DNA of 22,790 bases from Caldifarciminota bacterium RBG_13_43_14 (GTDB lineage Bacteria; Hydrothermota; Tepidihabitantia; SM23-42). The stretch spans positions 2,774 through 25,563 of the forward strand of contig MEUM01000064.1 in assembly GCA_001771735.1 (NCBI GenBank), read 5' to 3'. The translations under genes and the position numbers were made by a program. A model generated the notes under the pieces. It saw only the letters and a program-made list of their open reading frames with translations, was not told where the DNA came from and ran no database searches. Below, piece after piece: positions 1 through 7,994 of the stretch; positions within the stretch are counted from its first letter, which is position 1; each line of letters opens with the position of its first letter.

Positions 1-499
1 TTGCCGCGGCGATCACACCAAGGATAATGCCCAATAATGGTTTGCTGGTTGGCTTTACGGCACCGTGCTTTTTACGTTCAAAAGTGGCAATAAATACTGC
101 GGTAACGATTAGTGCGGCACCGGTTAATTGAATTAATGACAGGCTTTCTTTCAGTATGACTACGGAAAGCCCGATAATAAAGGGACTGTAAAGACAGGTC
201 ACGATTCCACTGAGCCCGGCGCCAAGCCTGTTCAGGCTCATAAAAAGCAAGCTATCACCAATCCCGATACCAAAAACACCGCTAGCGAGTAGTAATAAAT
301 AGACGTGTATCGGAGCTGGTCGGAATAGATTTTCACCGAACAATATTAAAGTGGGAATAAATAAGAAGGTTGCCAGGAGATTCTTGAAAGTGTTCAGTGC
401 CAAAGGATGGACTTTTTCACCGCTTCGACGAAAAAAAATGACCGCCAGGGCCCAGAGTATAGCGCTTAATAGCGATAAGATCTCACCGATATAAGGCAT
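1..499 (-). CDS. EamA/DMT-family transporter, N-terminal part
   Basis: The reading frame opens at ATG 499 and stays open to the window edge, giving 166 residues. The protein begins MPYIGEILSLLSAILWALAV and shows about five hydrophobic segments separated by short charged turns. Features typical of the drug/metabolite transporter superfamily are FFRRSGEK after the first helix, GIGIGDSLLFMSLNRLG in the middle, and a helix ending in KESLSLIQLTGAALIV. EamA proteins usually have ten helices in two repeats, so what is seen is about one repeat; the rest lies outside the window. The substrate cannot be predicted. The start has no Shine-Dalgarno; a TATAAT box ends 5 nt before the ATG, suggesting a leaderless mRNA. 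It is divergent from the DUF401 gene. Confidence 0.85.
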   Translation of the reverse strand, partial: MPYIGEILSLLSAILWALAVIFFRRSGEKVHPLALNTFKNLLATFLFIPTLILFGENLFRPAPIHVYLLLLASGVFGIGIGDSLLFMSLNRLGAGLSGIVTCLYSPFIIGLSVVILKESLSLIQLTGAALIVTAVFIATFERKKHGAVKPTSKPLLGIILGVIAAA

Positions 500-504
500 C
501 GCGA

Positions 505-532
505 ATTATAATCGTGTTTTTGTGAAAAACAA
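505..532 (-). promoter_or_regulatory. Sigma-70 promoter of the EamA gene (leaderless)
   Basis: On the minus strand TTGTTT (527-532) is followed after 16 bp by a perfect TATAAT (505-510). Only five bases separate the -10 box from ATG 499, so transcription should begin at or next to the start codon. Confidence 0.6.
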
Positions 533-554
533 GCATAAGGTGCATATTAATGCC

Positions 555-582
555 TTGATATGAATAGGTTTTTTAATATAAT
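555..582 (+). promoter_or_regulatory. Sigma-70 promoter of the DUF401 gene (leaderless)
   Basis: TTGATA (555-560), a 16-bp spacer and TATAAT (577-582). Six bases separate the -10 box from ATG 589, so the A of the ATG is the expected +1. The -35 box lies 22 bp from that of the divergent EamA promoter. Confidence 0.65.
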
Positions 583-588
583 CGTCCA

Positions 589-1797
589 ATGCTCATTATA
601 ATACGCATTTTGATCGCGATCATATTGTTGGTCGTACTGATCCGTCGTAAGGTTAATCTTGCCCTGGCTTTATTGCTTGACGCGGTCGCGGTCGGTTTGT
701 TATTCCGAACCCCGGCATTTGATATTTTAACGACCTTTCCCAGGACAATGATCCAGCTAAATACACTTGAATTTTTATTCATTATTTATATGGTTTTAGT
801 CCTAGCTCAATTGATGAGGGCGTCAGGTAATTTAGACCGGATAATACTAAATCTTGATAAGCTTTTTGCCGATTATCGTATCGGCGCGGCATTATTGCCC
901 GCGCTGATCGGTCTCTTACCAATGCCGGCTGGTGCTATGCTTTCCGCGCCGATCGTTCGAGAGATGGGCAATAAGGCGAGCCTATCATCCGAAAAAATGA
1001 CATTCCTCAATTACTGGTTCAGGCATTTATGGGAATATTTCTGGCCTTTGTATCCCGCGATCCTTTTGACCGCTGGGATATTTGATATTTCTCTACGCTC
1101 GATCATGATAACCCAGTTTCCATTGACCTTTGCTGCTTTGTTTGTTGGCTTGATTTTTCTGTTGAGATTGCCCCGTATAAAAGTCAGGCAAAATCCATTT
1201 AAAGTGAAAATTCTTGCGAAAACGATATTTTATCTATGGCCGGTTCTGACAATAATTTTCTTGGTGATGGTCTTAAAATTTCGTATGGCCTGGTCGCTTG
1301 GTGTCAGTGTAACCCTGTCGGTTTTATTCTCAAGATTACCGATAAAAACAATATCAAGCTTGTTCGTTAAGGCATTTTCAATCTCATCGCTCGGTGTCAT
1401 CTATGCCGTTTTTGTATTTAAAAATATGCTTGATCTATCCGGCGCCCTGGCTGCGATCCCGCAGATCGTTGAAGGGTTGCCGGCAATAAAGATCTTTGTG
1501 ATCTTCTTCGCCCCTTTTATAGTTGGTTTTTTGACCGGAGTCAATTCTGCTTTTGCCGGTATAGCATTTCCTATAATCGCACCGCTCGCGACGGCAAGCG
1601 GTGCACCTTTTAGACTGGTCATGTTCGCTTATGCAAGTGGTTTTGCCGGGGTTTTGCTCTCGCCCGTACACCTGTGTCTATGTTTGACCAAAGAATATTT
1701 TGGTGCTGATTTTCCAAAAGTTTATCGGTTCCTTTTACCTTCGGTTCTGATGTTATTTGTTATATCAATTGTTCTTTTATTAATATACCGTCATTAA
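589..1797 (+). CDS. DUF401-family integral membrane permease
   Basis: A 402-residue, highly hydrophobic protein with roughly ten or more membrane segments. It resembles the DUF401 family, a branch of the ArsB/NhaD-like ion transporter group whose substrate is unknown. The family-like signature is the segment GLLPMPAGAMLSAP near residue 108, followed by NYWFRHLWEYFWPLYP, a positively charged cytoplasmic loop around 197-207, and a second conserved half with GFLTGVNSAFAGIAFPI and GFAGVLLSPVHLCL. Length is normal for the family. The ATG at 589 has no Shine-Dalgarno and sits 6 nt behind a TATAAT box. The gene ends tail-to-tail with the NUDIX gene. The ion or metabolite transported cannot be predicted from sequence. 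Confidence 0.85.
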   Translation: MLIIIRILIAIILLVVLIRRKVNLALALLLDAVAVGLLFRTPAFDILTTFPRTMIQLNTLEFLFIIYMVLVLAQLMRASGNLDRIILNLDKLFADYRIGAALLPALIGLLPMPAGAMLSAPIVREMGNKASLSSEKMTFLNYWFRHLWEYFWPLYPAILLTAGIFDISLRSIMITQFPLTFAALFVGLIFLLRLPRIKVRQNPFKVKILAKTIFYLWPVLTIIFLVMVLKFRMAWSLGVSVTLSVLFSRLPIKTISSLFVKAFSISSLGVIYAVFVFKNMLDLSGALAAIPQIVEGLPAIKIFVIFFAPFIVGFLTGVNSAFAGIAFPIIAPLATASGAPFRLVMFAYASGFAGVLLSPVHLCLCLTKEYFGADFPKVYRFLLPSVLMLFVISIVLLLIYRH

Positions 1798-2231
1798 TGA
1801 TCAATTGCCGAAGCCCAGCATTCTTTGTTCTTAGTAGAGATCCAGTCAGGCAGAAACTCTGACAGGCAATAAGGCTGGAGTTTGATCTGCTTTATCTGGT
1901 CGATATCCTGCCACCAGAATATTAGTTCAGCTTCGAGTGATCTAATAATTTTGGTTTTCTTTTTTGGCTGAGCTTCAAAAATAAGATTTATTTCCGCATG
2001 CTGTCTACCATTTTCTTTCCAGGCATGCTCGATTGCACCGAGAAATCTCTTTACTTTAACATCGATCCCGGTTTCTTCTTTTAATTCACGTTGCAGTGCA
2101 TTGGCGGCTGATTCGCCGAATTCAACATGGCCGCCTGGTAAAAAGGAATAATTTCTATTTTTTTTTCGAACGAGCATAACCTGGTGGTCATGAATGATTA
2201 CTGCCCGGACGATCAGTTCAATTTTTCTCAT
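1794..2231 (-). CDS. NUDIX hydrolase
   Basis: A 145-residue cytoplasmic NUDIX protein, which would hydrolyse a nucleoside diphosphate linked to another moiety; the exact substrate is unknown. The NUDIX box is complete at residues 34-56: G34, E40, R48-E49-L50, E52-E53 and G55, matching Gx5Ex7REUxEExGU. The N-terminus has the usual beta-strand pair with LVRKKNRNYSFLPGGHVEFG. Length fits a single-domain family member. It lies 43 nt downstream of tldE on the same strand and may be the last gene of a tldD-tldE-NUDIX transcript. A weak AGAGGA lies about 12 nt before the ATG. Its stop overlaps that of the convergent DUF401 gene. Confidence 0.93.
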   Translation of the reverse strand: MRKIELIVRAVIIHDHQVMLVRKKNRNYSFLPGGHVEFGESAANALQRELKEETGIDVKVKRFLGAIEHAWKENGRQHAEINLIFEAQPKKKTKIIRSLEAELIFWWQDIDQIKQIKLQPYCLSEFLPDWISTKNKECWASAIDH

Positions 2232-2274
2232 AATGATATATCATCCTCTCTTGAACCGGAGTATAGATAACAAA

Positions 2275-3585
2275 TTAATTCTTAACCGCAAAGCTTATCT
2301 GATCGCAGAGTATTGATGGGTAATAACCAAAGAGGGTCGCCGACTGATGATCCTCGATGCTAATAATGTTCTTAAGCGTTGAATATATATTGCCGGCGAT
2401 CATAGCGTCCTTCACCCGACCTACGATCTCTCCGTTTTCTACATATAAACCAGGCGATAAACCGATCGAATAATCGCCATTAGGTATATTACCACTATGT
2501 GCCCCCAGCGCTCCGCTAATTATTATACCCCGATCGATGCTGGCGAGCATTTCCTGCCAGGATTTTTTTCCAGGCAGGACTCCGAGATGCTGAAGCTGTG
2601 GCTGTGGTTTGGTCGCAAAGATCTCGCCGGAAAGTACGCCGCCGCGAAACCCGGTGCCGGTCGATTTTGTTTTAAGTTTTTCCGCGTAATCAAGATCATT
2701 ATAAAAATTACTGACCACGCCATTTTCGATAAGCGGCAAATAGCAGCATGGTGTACCTTCGTCATCGAAAGCTCGGGCGCCCGGCCGATGATCGTTCCGC
2801 GGATCGTTTACCACTGAAAGCTGATTATTGAATACCGGTAAGCCTATTTTATCGACCAGGGGAGACTGCCGTTGATATATATTAACGCAATTGGTTGCGC
2901 TTTGCAGGCGCCAGCCCAGTATATAAAAAACCTCGGGTAGAAATAGTACCTTTAATAAACCACTTTTGGGATATACCTGTTTTTCTGAACTTTTGTAAAT
3001 CGTAACCAGCTCATCGATAAGTTCAGCCGGCACCGGCGTGAAACCTTTTGAAAGATGAAGTCGTCTTAACCCGGCATAGGATTCAGGATACAAAAGAGAA
3101 ATATTCATAAAAAAAAGCGATGATCGAACCGATAAATCGGTTCTACGATTGTTCATTATTCTGAGAGTGCTGTAAGTGAATCCCGTGCTGATATTGACTT
3201 GCCCAGCGGTTTTCTGCGCAAACAGTTCGTTAACGCGTTGACATTCTTCGGCAATCGTTGTATTGGATAGATTTTCGCATTCAGGGTCCCAGGTGTTCAG
3301 GTTCTTGATCTCACCGGGTGATGGAAAAGTAAAAGGTGCATCGATACCACCCTTTAAAGACTGCAGGGCATTGGCGATAAGATCATTTTCTGTATGGATA
3401 TTTCGGGTATACGCAAATCCAAGCCGTTTATTTTTAATGATACGAAGGCTTATGCCCTTTTCGATCGTGCTTTCAATATCCTTAAGCATGCCATTCTCAT
3501 AATTCAAAATATTGGTTGTTGCTTCTGATGAAAAAACTTCGGCCTGGTCACTTTTTTTCATTGCCTCCTGAAGGATTTTCTCCAT
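2275..3585 (-). CDS. pmbA: TldE/PmbA-family metalloprotease subunit
   Basis: A 436-residue homologue of TldE (PmbA), the partner of TldD in the TldD/E protease, which matures or degrades unfolded peptides in the cytoplasm. Supporting features are the N-terminal region with NYENGMLKDIESTIEKGISL, the middle strand LKVLFLPEVFYILGW, RAFDDEGTPCCYLPLIENG, and the glycine-rich C-terminal part with GALGAHSGNIPNGDYSIG and NGEIVGRVKDAMIAGNIYST. It lacks the HExxxH zinc motif, as expected for the non-catalytic subunit. E. coli PmbA is slightly longer (450). The ATG overlaps the tldD stop in TAATG, pointing to translational coupling and equal expression of the two subunits. Confidence 0.92.
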   Translation of the reverse strand: MEKILQEAMKKSDQAEVFSSEATTNILNYENGMLKDIESTIEKGISLRIIKNKRLGFAYTRNIHTENDLIANALQSLKGGIDAPFTFPSPGEIKNLNTWDPECENLSNTTIAEECQRVNELFAQKTAGQVNISTGFTYSTLRIMNNRRTDLSVRSSLFFMNISLLYPESYAGLRRLHLSKGFTPVPAELIDELVTIYKSSEKQVYPKSGLLKVLFLPEVFYILGWRLQSATNCVNIYQRQSPLVDKIGLPVFNNQLSVVNDPRNDHRPGARAFDDEGTPCCYLPLIENGVVSNFYNDLDYAEKLKTKSTGTGFRGGVLSGEIFATKPQPQLQHLGVLPGKKSWQEMLASIDRGIIISGALGAHSGNIPNGDYSIGLSPGLYVENGEIVGRVKDAMIAGNIYSTLKNIISIEDHQSATLFGYYPSILCDQISFAVKN

Positions 3586-4949
3586 TACACGCCTCCGATT
3601 ACAACACCTTTGACCAGAACATGGGGTGCGCCATGACAGGAACGGATATTTAACTGCCCTTTGCCGCAGCCGCCGATACGGCTAAGTTTCAAGTCATTGC
3701 CAACAATAACAATATTTTGTAATGTGTTATAAAGATTTCCAGTTATGTTAATATCGCGGATCATATCGCTTATTTTCCCGTTCCGGACGATATATCCATA
3801 TTGAGCTCCGAATGTGAAATTTTCACCGCTGGTCTGCCCGCCTATTGCATCAAGGATATAAAGTCCATCTTTCAATTCATATAATAATTCATCCTCTGAT
3901 TGGCCGCCCGGTTGGATGAAAATCGTTCCCATGCGTATTATTGGCGCAAAGCGGTAATCTTCAGCGACGCAGTGACCGTTGACCGGTTCGTTGAAATCAG
4001 CAGCTGTATAACGGGAGTGCAGTCTTCCAACCAGGACACCATTCTTCAATAATTGCGTCGGGCGGGCAGCGATTCCCTCATCGTCATATTTGTAAAAACC
4101 GAGCTGATCGGGTATAGTAGGATCATCAATAATGTTCAAAACATCATTGCCGAGCTTTGCCCCAGTTTGCATTTTTGTGCGCATTGATGGGTTGTTCTGG
4201 ATCAGGTCGGCTTCGGAAAAATGACCGAATGCCTCGTGGGTAAAAACTCCGGCGAGGCTTTGATTGAGCACTACATCATAAGTCCCGGCCTGTACCGGTT
4301 TTGCATCGAGAAGCTGTAGGACCAGCGCGGTCCTTTCAGTAAATTCATCTTCCTGATTTCGCAGCGTTGAAAAACCATTGCTGCCGCCAATACCGACCCG
4401 GATATTCTGCATGAAATGGCCATCACTGCTGGTGATAAGACCATTGATACGATTAATCGTGATCTTCTCTTCGATCTCTAAGCCATCAGTGCTGACAAAG
4501 AATTTATGGCGGGCGACTTCCAGATACTCGAGATAGGTGGTCAGGATATTCTTTTCCTTCATCGGGATACTATTGTACTTACGGGTTAGGTCAAGTTTTT
4601 CGTCGATCGAAACATTGGCTGGATCCTCGTCCAACTCGGGAATAAACCGGTCGGCCAATGCGTTAACCGGAGCAAGCTTAAAAGCTGAAGAGGAATGCCG
4701 TGCTGATAATGCTGCGTTCTCACATACCGTAAAGATCGCTTTTTCCAGTTCTTTAAGGTTGGTAAAGGCAATCGTCGATAATCCTCCATTTTTCAATACG
4801 CGAAGGACATAACCATCGGTCGTATTAGAACTCAGTTGATTGATTTCCTCGCCGCGAAAGGTAATACGAGTTTCATTTTTGATTTCATAGCGGAGATCTG
4901 AATAGTCAGCATCGATACGGCTTATTATCTTTTTTAGATCCGGCAGCAT
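3585..4949 (-). CDS. tldD: TldD-family zinc metalloprotease
   Basis: A 454-residue homologue of TldD, the catalytic subunit of the TldD/E protease. The zinc motif HEAFGH is at residues 238-243, inside THEAFGHFSEADLI, a conserved TldD segment. A C-terminal cysteine region (IGGCGK near 428 and SCHG at 438) is in the position where the third zinc ligand is found in the family. YKYDDEGIAARPTQLLKNGVLVG and the late glycine-rich IVRNGKISDMIRDINITG match the family's conserved blocks. Length is close to E. coli TldD (481). The start has a GGAG site 6 nt upstream and a good promoter 24 nt upstream, so it heads the tldD-tldE-NUDIX group. Confidence 0.95.
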   Translation of the reverse strand: MLPDLKKIISRIDADYSDLRYEIKNETRITFRGEEINQLSSNTTDGYVLRVLKNGGLSTIAFTNLKELEKAIFTVCENAALSARHSSSAFKLAPVNALADRFIPELDEDPANVSIDEKLDLTRKYNSIPMKEKNILTTYLEYLEVARHKFFVSTDGLEIEEKITINRINGLITSSDGHFMQNIRVGIGGSNGFSTLRNQEDEFTERTALVLQLLDAKPVQAGTYDVVLNQSLAGVFTHEAFGHFSEADLIQNNPSMRTKMQTGAKLGNDVLNIIDDPTIPDQLGFYKYDDEGIAARPTQLLKNGVLVGRLHSRYTAADFNEPVNGHCVAEDYRFAPIIRMGTIFIQPGGQSEDELLYELKDGLYILDAIGGQTSGENFTFGAQYGYIVRNGKISDMIRDINITGNLYNTLQNIVIVGNDLKLSRIGGCGKGQLNIRSCHGAPHVLVKGVVIGGV

Positions 4950-4972
4950 AAATTCTCCATAATCGGGATAAT

Positions 4973-5000
4973 ATTATACCGTATTTTTAATTTGCGTCAA
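4973..5000 (-). promoter_or_regulatory. Sigma-70 promoter of tldD
   Basis: TTGACG (4995-5000), 16-bp spacer and TATAAT (4973-4978) on the minus strand. The 5' leader would be about 16 nt, enough for the GGAG ribosome site before ATG 4949. Confidence 0.75.
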
Positions 5001-5020
5001 TGATTTGCAAAATGTTGGTA

Positions 5021-7237
5021 TTAGGTGATTAAAAGGCCTTTTTCTTTTATTAATTCAACCGTGACCTTTACTATATCCGGATCATAGAGAATTCCGGCAT
5101 TCTGCTCAATCTCTTTGACGGTTTCCTCGATTGAGAGTGCGGCGCGATATGGTCGATGCGAGGACATGGCTTCAATCACATCGGCTACGGCCAGGATCTT
5201 GGCTTCGATCATGATCTCATTGTCCTTTAATCCCTTTGGGTACCCTGACCCGTTCAGGCGTTCATGATGTTGAAGTACGATATCCGCAACCGGCCAGGGA
5301 AAATCGATCTTTTTCAAAATGTCGCTTCCAACCATGGGATGGATCTTGATCAGGGCGAATTCCGACTCGGTCAAAGTGCTTGGTCGGCTTAAGATCTCTG
5401 CCGGTACATATATTTTACCAATGTCGTGTATCATCGCGGCCGTGTGTAATCCTTTTAGTTGGATTTCATTAAGATTCATTGCGGTACTGATATAAATAAC
5501 GAACTCAGCGACCCGTTGCTGATGACCGGCGGTGTAGGGATCGCGTGTTTCCAGTATGCTCGCCATTGCATGAATAGTATTGAGCATTAATTCCTGATAT
5601 TTTTCCAGATTGTGTTTGAGCCGTTCTTCCATCTGCTGGCGTTCCGATATATCGACGAGCATACCGGATATAATGTCTTTTTCTAAGGTCGCGCTGACGA
5701 GTATTATCCTTTCTTGACCGGTTCTGGTCTTTAGCCTGAGTTCGTAATGATCGATTCGACCATTTTCATTGAGTATTTTCAGGAATTTTTTTCGATCTGA
5801 ACTCTCAAAATATATCGTTTCCACCGGGATCTTGATAAAATCGTCTGGATTGTCATATTCAAGCAGCCGGGCAAAAGCCTTGTTTGCATATACGAATTGC
5901 CCGCTGAGATTGGTTTTATAAACTCCCATTAATGCATTATCGACCAGATCGCGGTATTTACGTTCCGATTTCTGTAGGTCATCTTGCATCTGGCGCTGGT
6001 GGGTGATATCCATAAATGATGCTTGGACCGCCGGTTCACCCTTATACATTATGCGGCTTGAATAGATTCGCATCCAGCGTACTTCACCGTCTTTGCGGTT
6101 GATCCTAAATTCGTATGAGCTCGGTTCTGGATTACCGTCAAGCCGGGATTGATAGCGACCAAAGAATAATGCGCGGTCATCTTCATAAATCAGGTTTTTT
6201 ATTTGCTCATCAGAAAAATTCATTAATTCATCGAACGTATAGCCGGTGATCTCGGTAAGGGCCGTATTAATATAAGTCATGCGCGGCGGTAGGCCCTGGG
6301 CAATTGTCAATCCCAATGGTGAATTTTCGACACAAACTCGATATTTTTCTTCTGATTCCCTCAGTTCAACTTCAATTTTTTTATATTCAGTAATATCAGT
6401 GACAATGCCCATTATCGCCTTGCCATCTTTATAATCGATCAGGTTGCTGGTTATTATCGCATCCAGAACATTGCCGTTTTTGGTGATCAATTTATACGAA
6501 TATGGTTCGACATTTTCACCTCTTAAATGCTTTTCAAAGGCGGCATTTATCGTTGGCAATGATTCGGGGGCGATCAGGCATCGAAAATCGAATTTTGGAT
6601 CGTAGAATTCCCCGCGGGTATAACCTAAGATCTCCTCGCATTTTTTATTGGCGTATGCAACCCGTCCGTCTTTGTTAATGAATATCATATTGGGAGAATG
6701 CTCAGCCAGCTGTTGGAATTTTGCTTCGGTTTCACTAATTGCCTTTTGGGCTTCGCGGCGAGCGCTGATGTCGATACCGACCCCGAAAATAAAATCGATC
6801 TCTTTTTTATTGTCTAAAATCGTGCTGCAGTGTATTTCGACATCTCGGCTGCTTCTATCCTTGGTCAATAATATTGTTTCGAAAACGATTGTTTGCTTTG
6901 TTTCTCTGAGTTTCTTCCAATGGTTCAGAACGTTCAATTGTTCGCCGGAATTGACAAAATATTTAATGAAATCTTTTCCGACAACCTCAACCGTTTTATA
7001 GCCGAGCGCATTCGCCATTGTTTCATTCATTAATAAGGTGATACATTCCGGGCTGGCAGTGAAAAAATAAGTGGGGGATGAATTGATCATTTTCATGGCG
7101 AAATCGATCTCTTGTTTTAAAGATTCTCGATCCGCATTCAGCTGTTCAATAGTGGTTTCAAAACCGGCTTTTTGTTCCTGCAATTGTTTTATTTCATCGA
7201 GTAATTGTTCTTGGTTCTTTTCCCCTTTATTATTCAA
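5021..7237 (-). CDS. Four-PAS HD-GYP signalling protein
   Basis: A 738-residue soluble signalling protein. Residues 1-45 form a charged coiled-coil-like segment. Four PAS/PAC units follow at about 45-165, 172-290, 294-415 and 424-535, each ending in a PAC-type strand such as GVGIDIS, GIVTDITE, FMDIT or LVDIS. An HD-GYP domain fills about 545-735: H572, H604-D605, K608, H633, HHERLNGSGYPKG with the GYP triad at 665-667, and D685 in AVADVIEAM. HD-GYP enzymes typically hydrolyse cyclic di-GMP, and the metal-binding residues appear intact, so activity is likely. No membrane segment is visible, so PAS ligands or redox cofactors would be sensed in the cytoplasm. The start is TTG 7237 with AGGAG just upstream. 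The signal sensed is unknown. Confidence 0.93.
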   Translation of the reverse strand: MNNKGEKNQEQLLDEIKQLQEQKAGFETTIEQLNADRESLKQEIDFAMKMINSSPTYFFTASPECITLLMNETMANALGYKTVEVVGKDFIKYFVNSGEQLNVLNHWKKLRETKQTIVFETILLTKDRSSRDVEIHCSTILDNKKEIDFIFGVGIDISARREAQKAISETEAKFQQLAEHSPNMIFINKDGRVAYANKKCEEILGYTRGEFYDPKFDFRCLIAPESLPTINAAFEKHLRGENVEPYSYKLITKNGNVLDAIITSNLIDYKDGKAIMGIVTDITEYKKIEVELRESEEKYRVCVENSPLGLTIAQGLPPRMTYINTALTEITGYTFDELMNFSDEQIKNLIYEDDRALFFGRYQSRLDGNPEPSSYEFRINRKDGEVRWMRIYSSRIMYKGEPAVQASFMDITHQRQMQDDLQKSERKYRDLVDNALMGVYKTNLSGQFVYANKAFARLLEYDNPDDFIKIPVETIYFESSDRKKFLKILNENGRIDHYELRLKTRTGQERIILVSATLEKDIISGMLVDISERQQMEERLKHNLEKYQELMLNTIHAMASILETRDPYTAGHQQRVAEFVIYISTAMNLNEIQLKGLHTAAMIHDIGKIYVPAEILSRPSTLTESEFALIKIHPMVGSDILKKIDFPWPVADIVLQHHERLNGSGYPKGLKDNEIMIEAKILAVADVIEAMSSHRPYRAALSIEETVKEIEQNAGILYDPDIVKVTVELIKEKGLLIT

Positions 7238-7266
7238 TGTTCTCCTCTTGTGCTCTGCTCTTTTTT

Positions 7267-7295
7267 ATTATAACAGGGTAGGCAAATGATGTCAA
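7267..7295 (-). promoter_or_regulatory. Sigma-70 promoter of the PAS/HD-GYP gene
   Basis: Perfect consensus TTGACA (7290-7295), 17-bp spacer and TATAAT (7267-7272) on the minus strand, about 30 nt before the TTG start. It is placed just downstream of the ribosomal operon terminator. Confidence 0.85.
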
Positions 7296-7307
7296 TAGAC
7301 AACTACG

Positions 7308-7342
7308 AAGAAAAGTGCTCCGGATCGTTTGATCAAGAGCAC
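7308..7342 (-). terminator. Rho-independent terminator after rplQ
   Basis: Reading the minus strand, GTGCTC (7337-7342) and GAGCAC (7315-7320) pair. Inside them a second GATC/GATC pairing closes an AAAC loop, and TTTTCTT follows (7308-7314). It lies about 30 nt beyond the rplQ stop and should end the ribosomal operon before the next promoter. Confidence 0.75.
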
Positions 7343-7370
7343 GATAATAAGCTGTCCGAAAGGCAAGAAA

Positions 7371-7994
7371 TTACTTGCGCTTCTTTTTAGCTTTTATTTT
7401 TTTCTTGGCTTTCTTTTCGGCTTTAACGGCTTTTTTCTTTTTCTTCTTATCAACTTTCGGTGCCGACGGTTTCGGTTTTTCGGCCGGAGCTGTTTTTGGT
7501 TTTTCATCTGGAGCCGGTTTCGGTTTTTTCTCTTTGACCTTTTTTTCCTTTTTCTCTTTCTTTTTATCTTTTTTACCGGTTTCGACAATATGGCGACGTT
7601 CAATCAGTTTGCGCCTTTGATCGATGGTCGCATCATCGGCCGTTTCAACCAATTCCAGTATCGACATTTCGGCGCCATCGCCAAGCCTTGGTCCCAATCG
7701 AATTATACGTGTATAACCTCCGTGCCGATTGACAAAACGGGGCGCGATCTCTTCGCAAACGATCTTTACCAATTTATGATCCGGTAAGTAGCGATATACA
7801 TGTCTGCGAGCAGATAGATCATTACGCTTTGCGATCTCCAATAGGCGTTCGGCTAGCCGTCGAGCTTCTTTGGCCTTAGGGAGGGTTGTTCTTATTCTTT
7901 CGAATATAAATAATGCGCGACATAAATTTTTAAGTAAAGCATCACGATGATGTTTTGTTCGACCTAACTTCTTGACTCGATCACCGTGTCTCAT
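7371..7994 (-). CDS. rplQ: Ribosomal protein L17 with long lysine-rich tail
   Basis: The N-terminal part, residues 1-119, is a normal bacterial L17 of the large subunit: MRHGDRVKKLGRTKHHRDAL, NLCRALFIFERIRTTLPKAKEARR, and GGYTRIIRLGPRLGDGAEM. Typical L17 proteins end near residue 116-130. Here a tail follows; residues 141-207 contain 35 lysines in 67 residues, mixed with Ala, Pro and Glu, including a repeated AP-x-EKPK-type motif around 161-176 and a histone-H1-like end. The ATG overlaps the rpoA stop in ATGA, with AAGGA upstream. The last gene of the operon, followed by a hairpin terminator. The tail probably lies on the ribosome surface or binds RNA; that is inference. Confidence 0.97.
   Translation of the reverse strand: MRHGDRVKKLGRTKHHRDALLKNLCRALFIFERIRTTLPKAKEARRLAERLLEIAKRNDLSARRHVYRYLPDHKLVKIVCEEIAPRFVNRHGGYTRIIRLGPRLGDGAEMSILELVETADDATIDQRRKLIERRHIVETGKKDKKKEKKEKKVKEKKPKPAPDEKPKTAPAEKPKPSAPKVDKKKKKKAVKAEKKAKKKIKAKKKRK

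Noticed and set aside
2233..2244. Perfect 12-bp palindrome ATGATATATCAT before the NUDIX start.
   Set aside because: AT-rich 12-mers of this kind are common, it has no loop for an RNA hairpin, and no promoter is adjacent.
2497..2817. Plus-strand frame of 106 codons inside tldE.
   Set aside because: Lies opposite a well-conserved TldE segment, with no ribosome site and no family likeness.
7375..7787. Plus-strand open frames rich in Phe/Leu opposite rplQ.
   Set aside because: They are mirror images of the lysine-rich L17 tail (AAA/AAG read as TTT/CTT). L17 is clearly the real gene.
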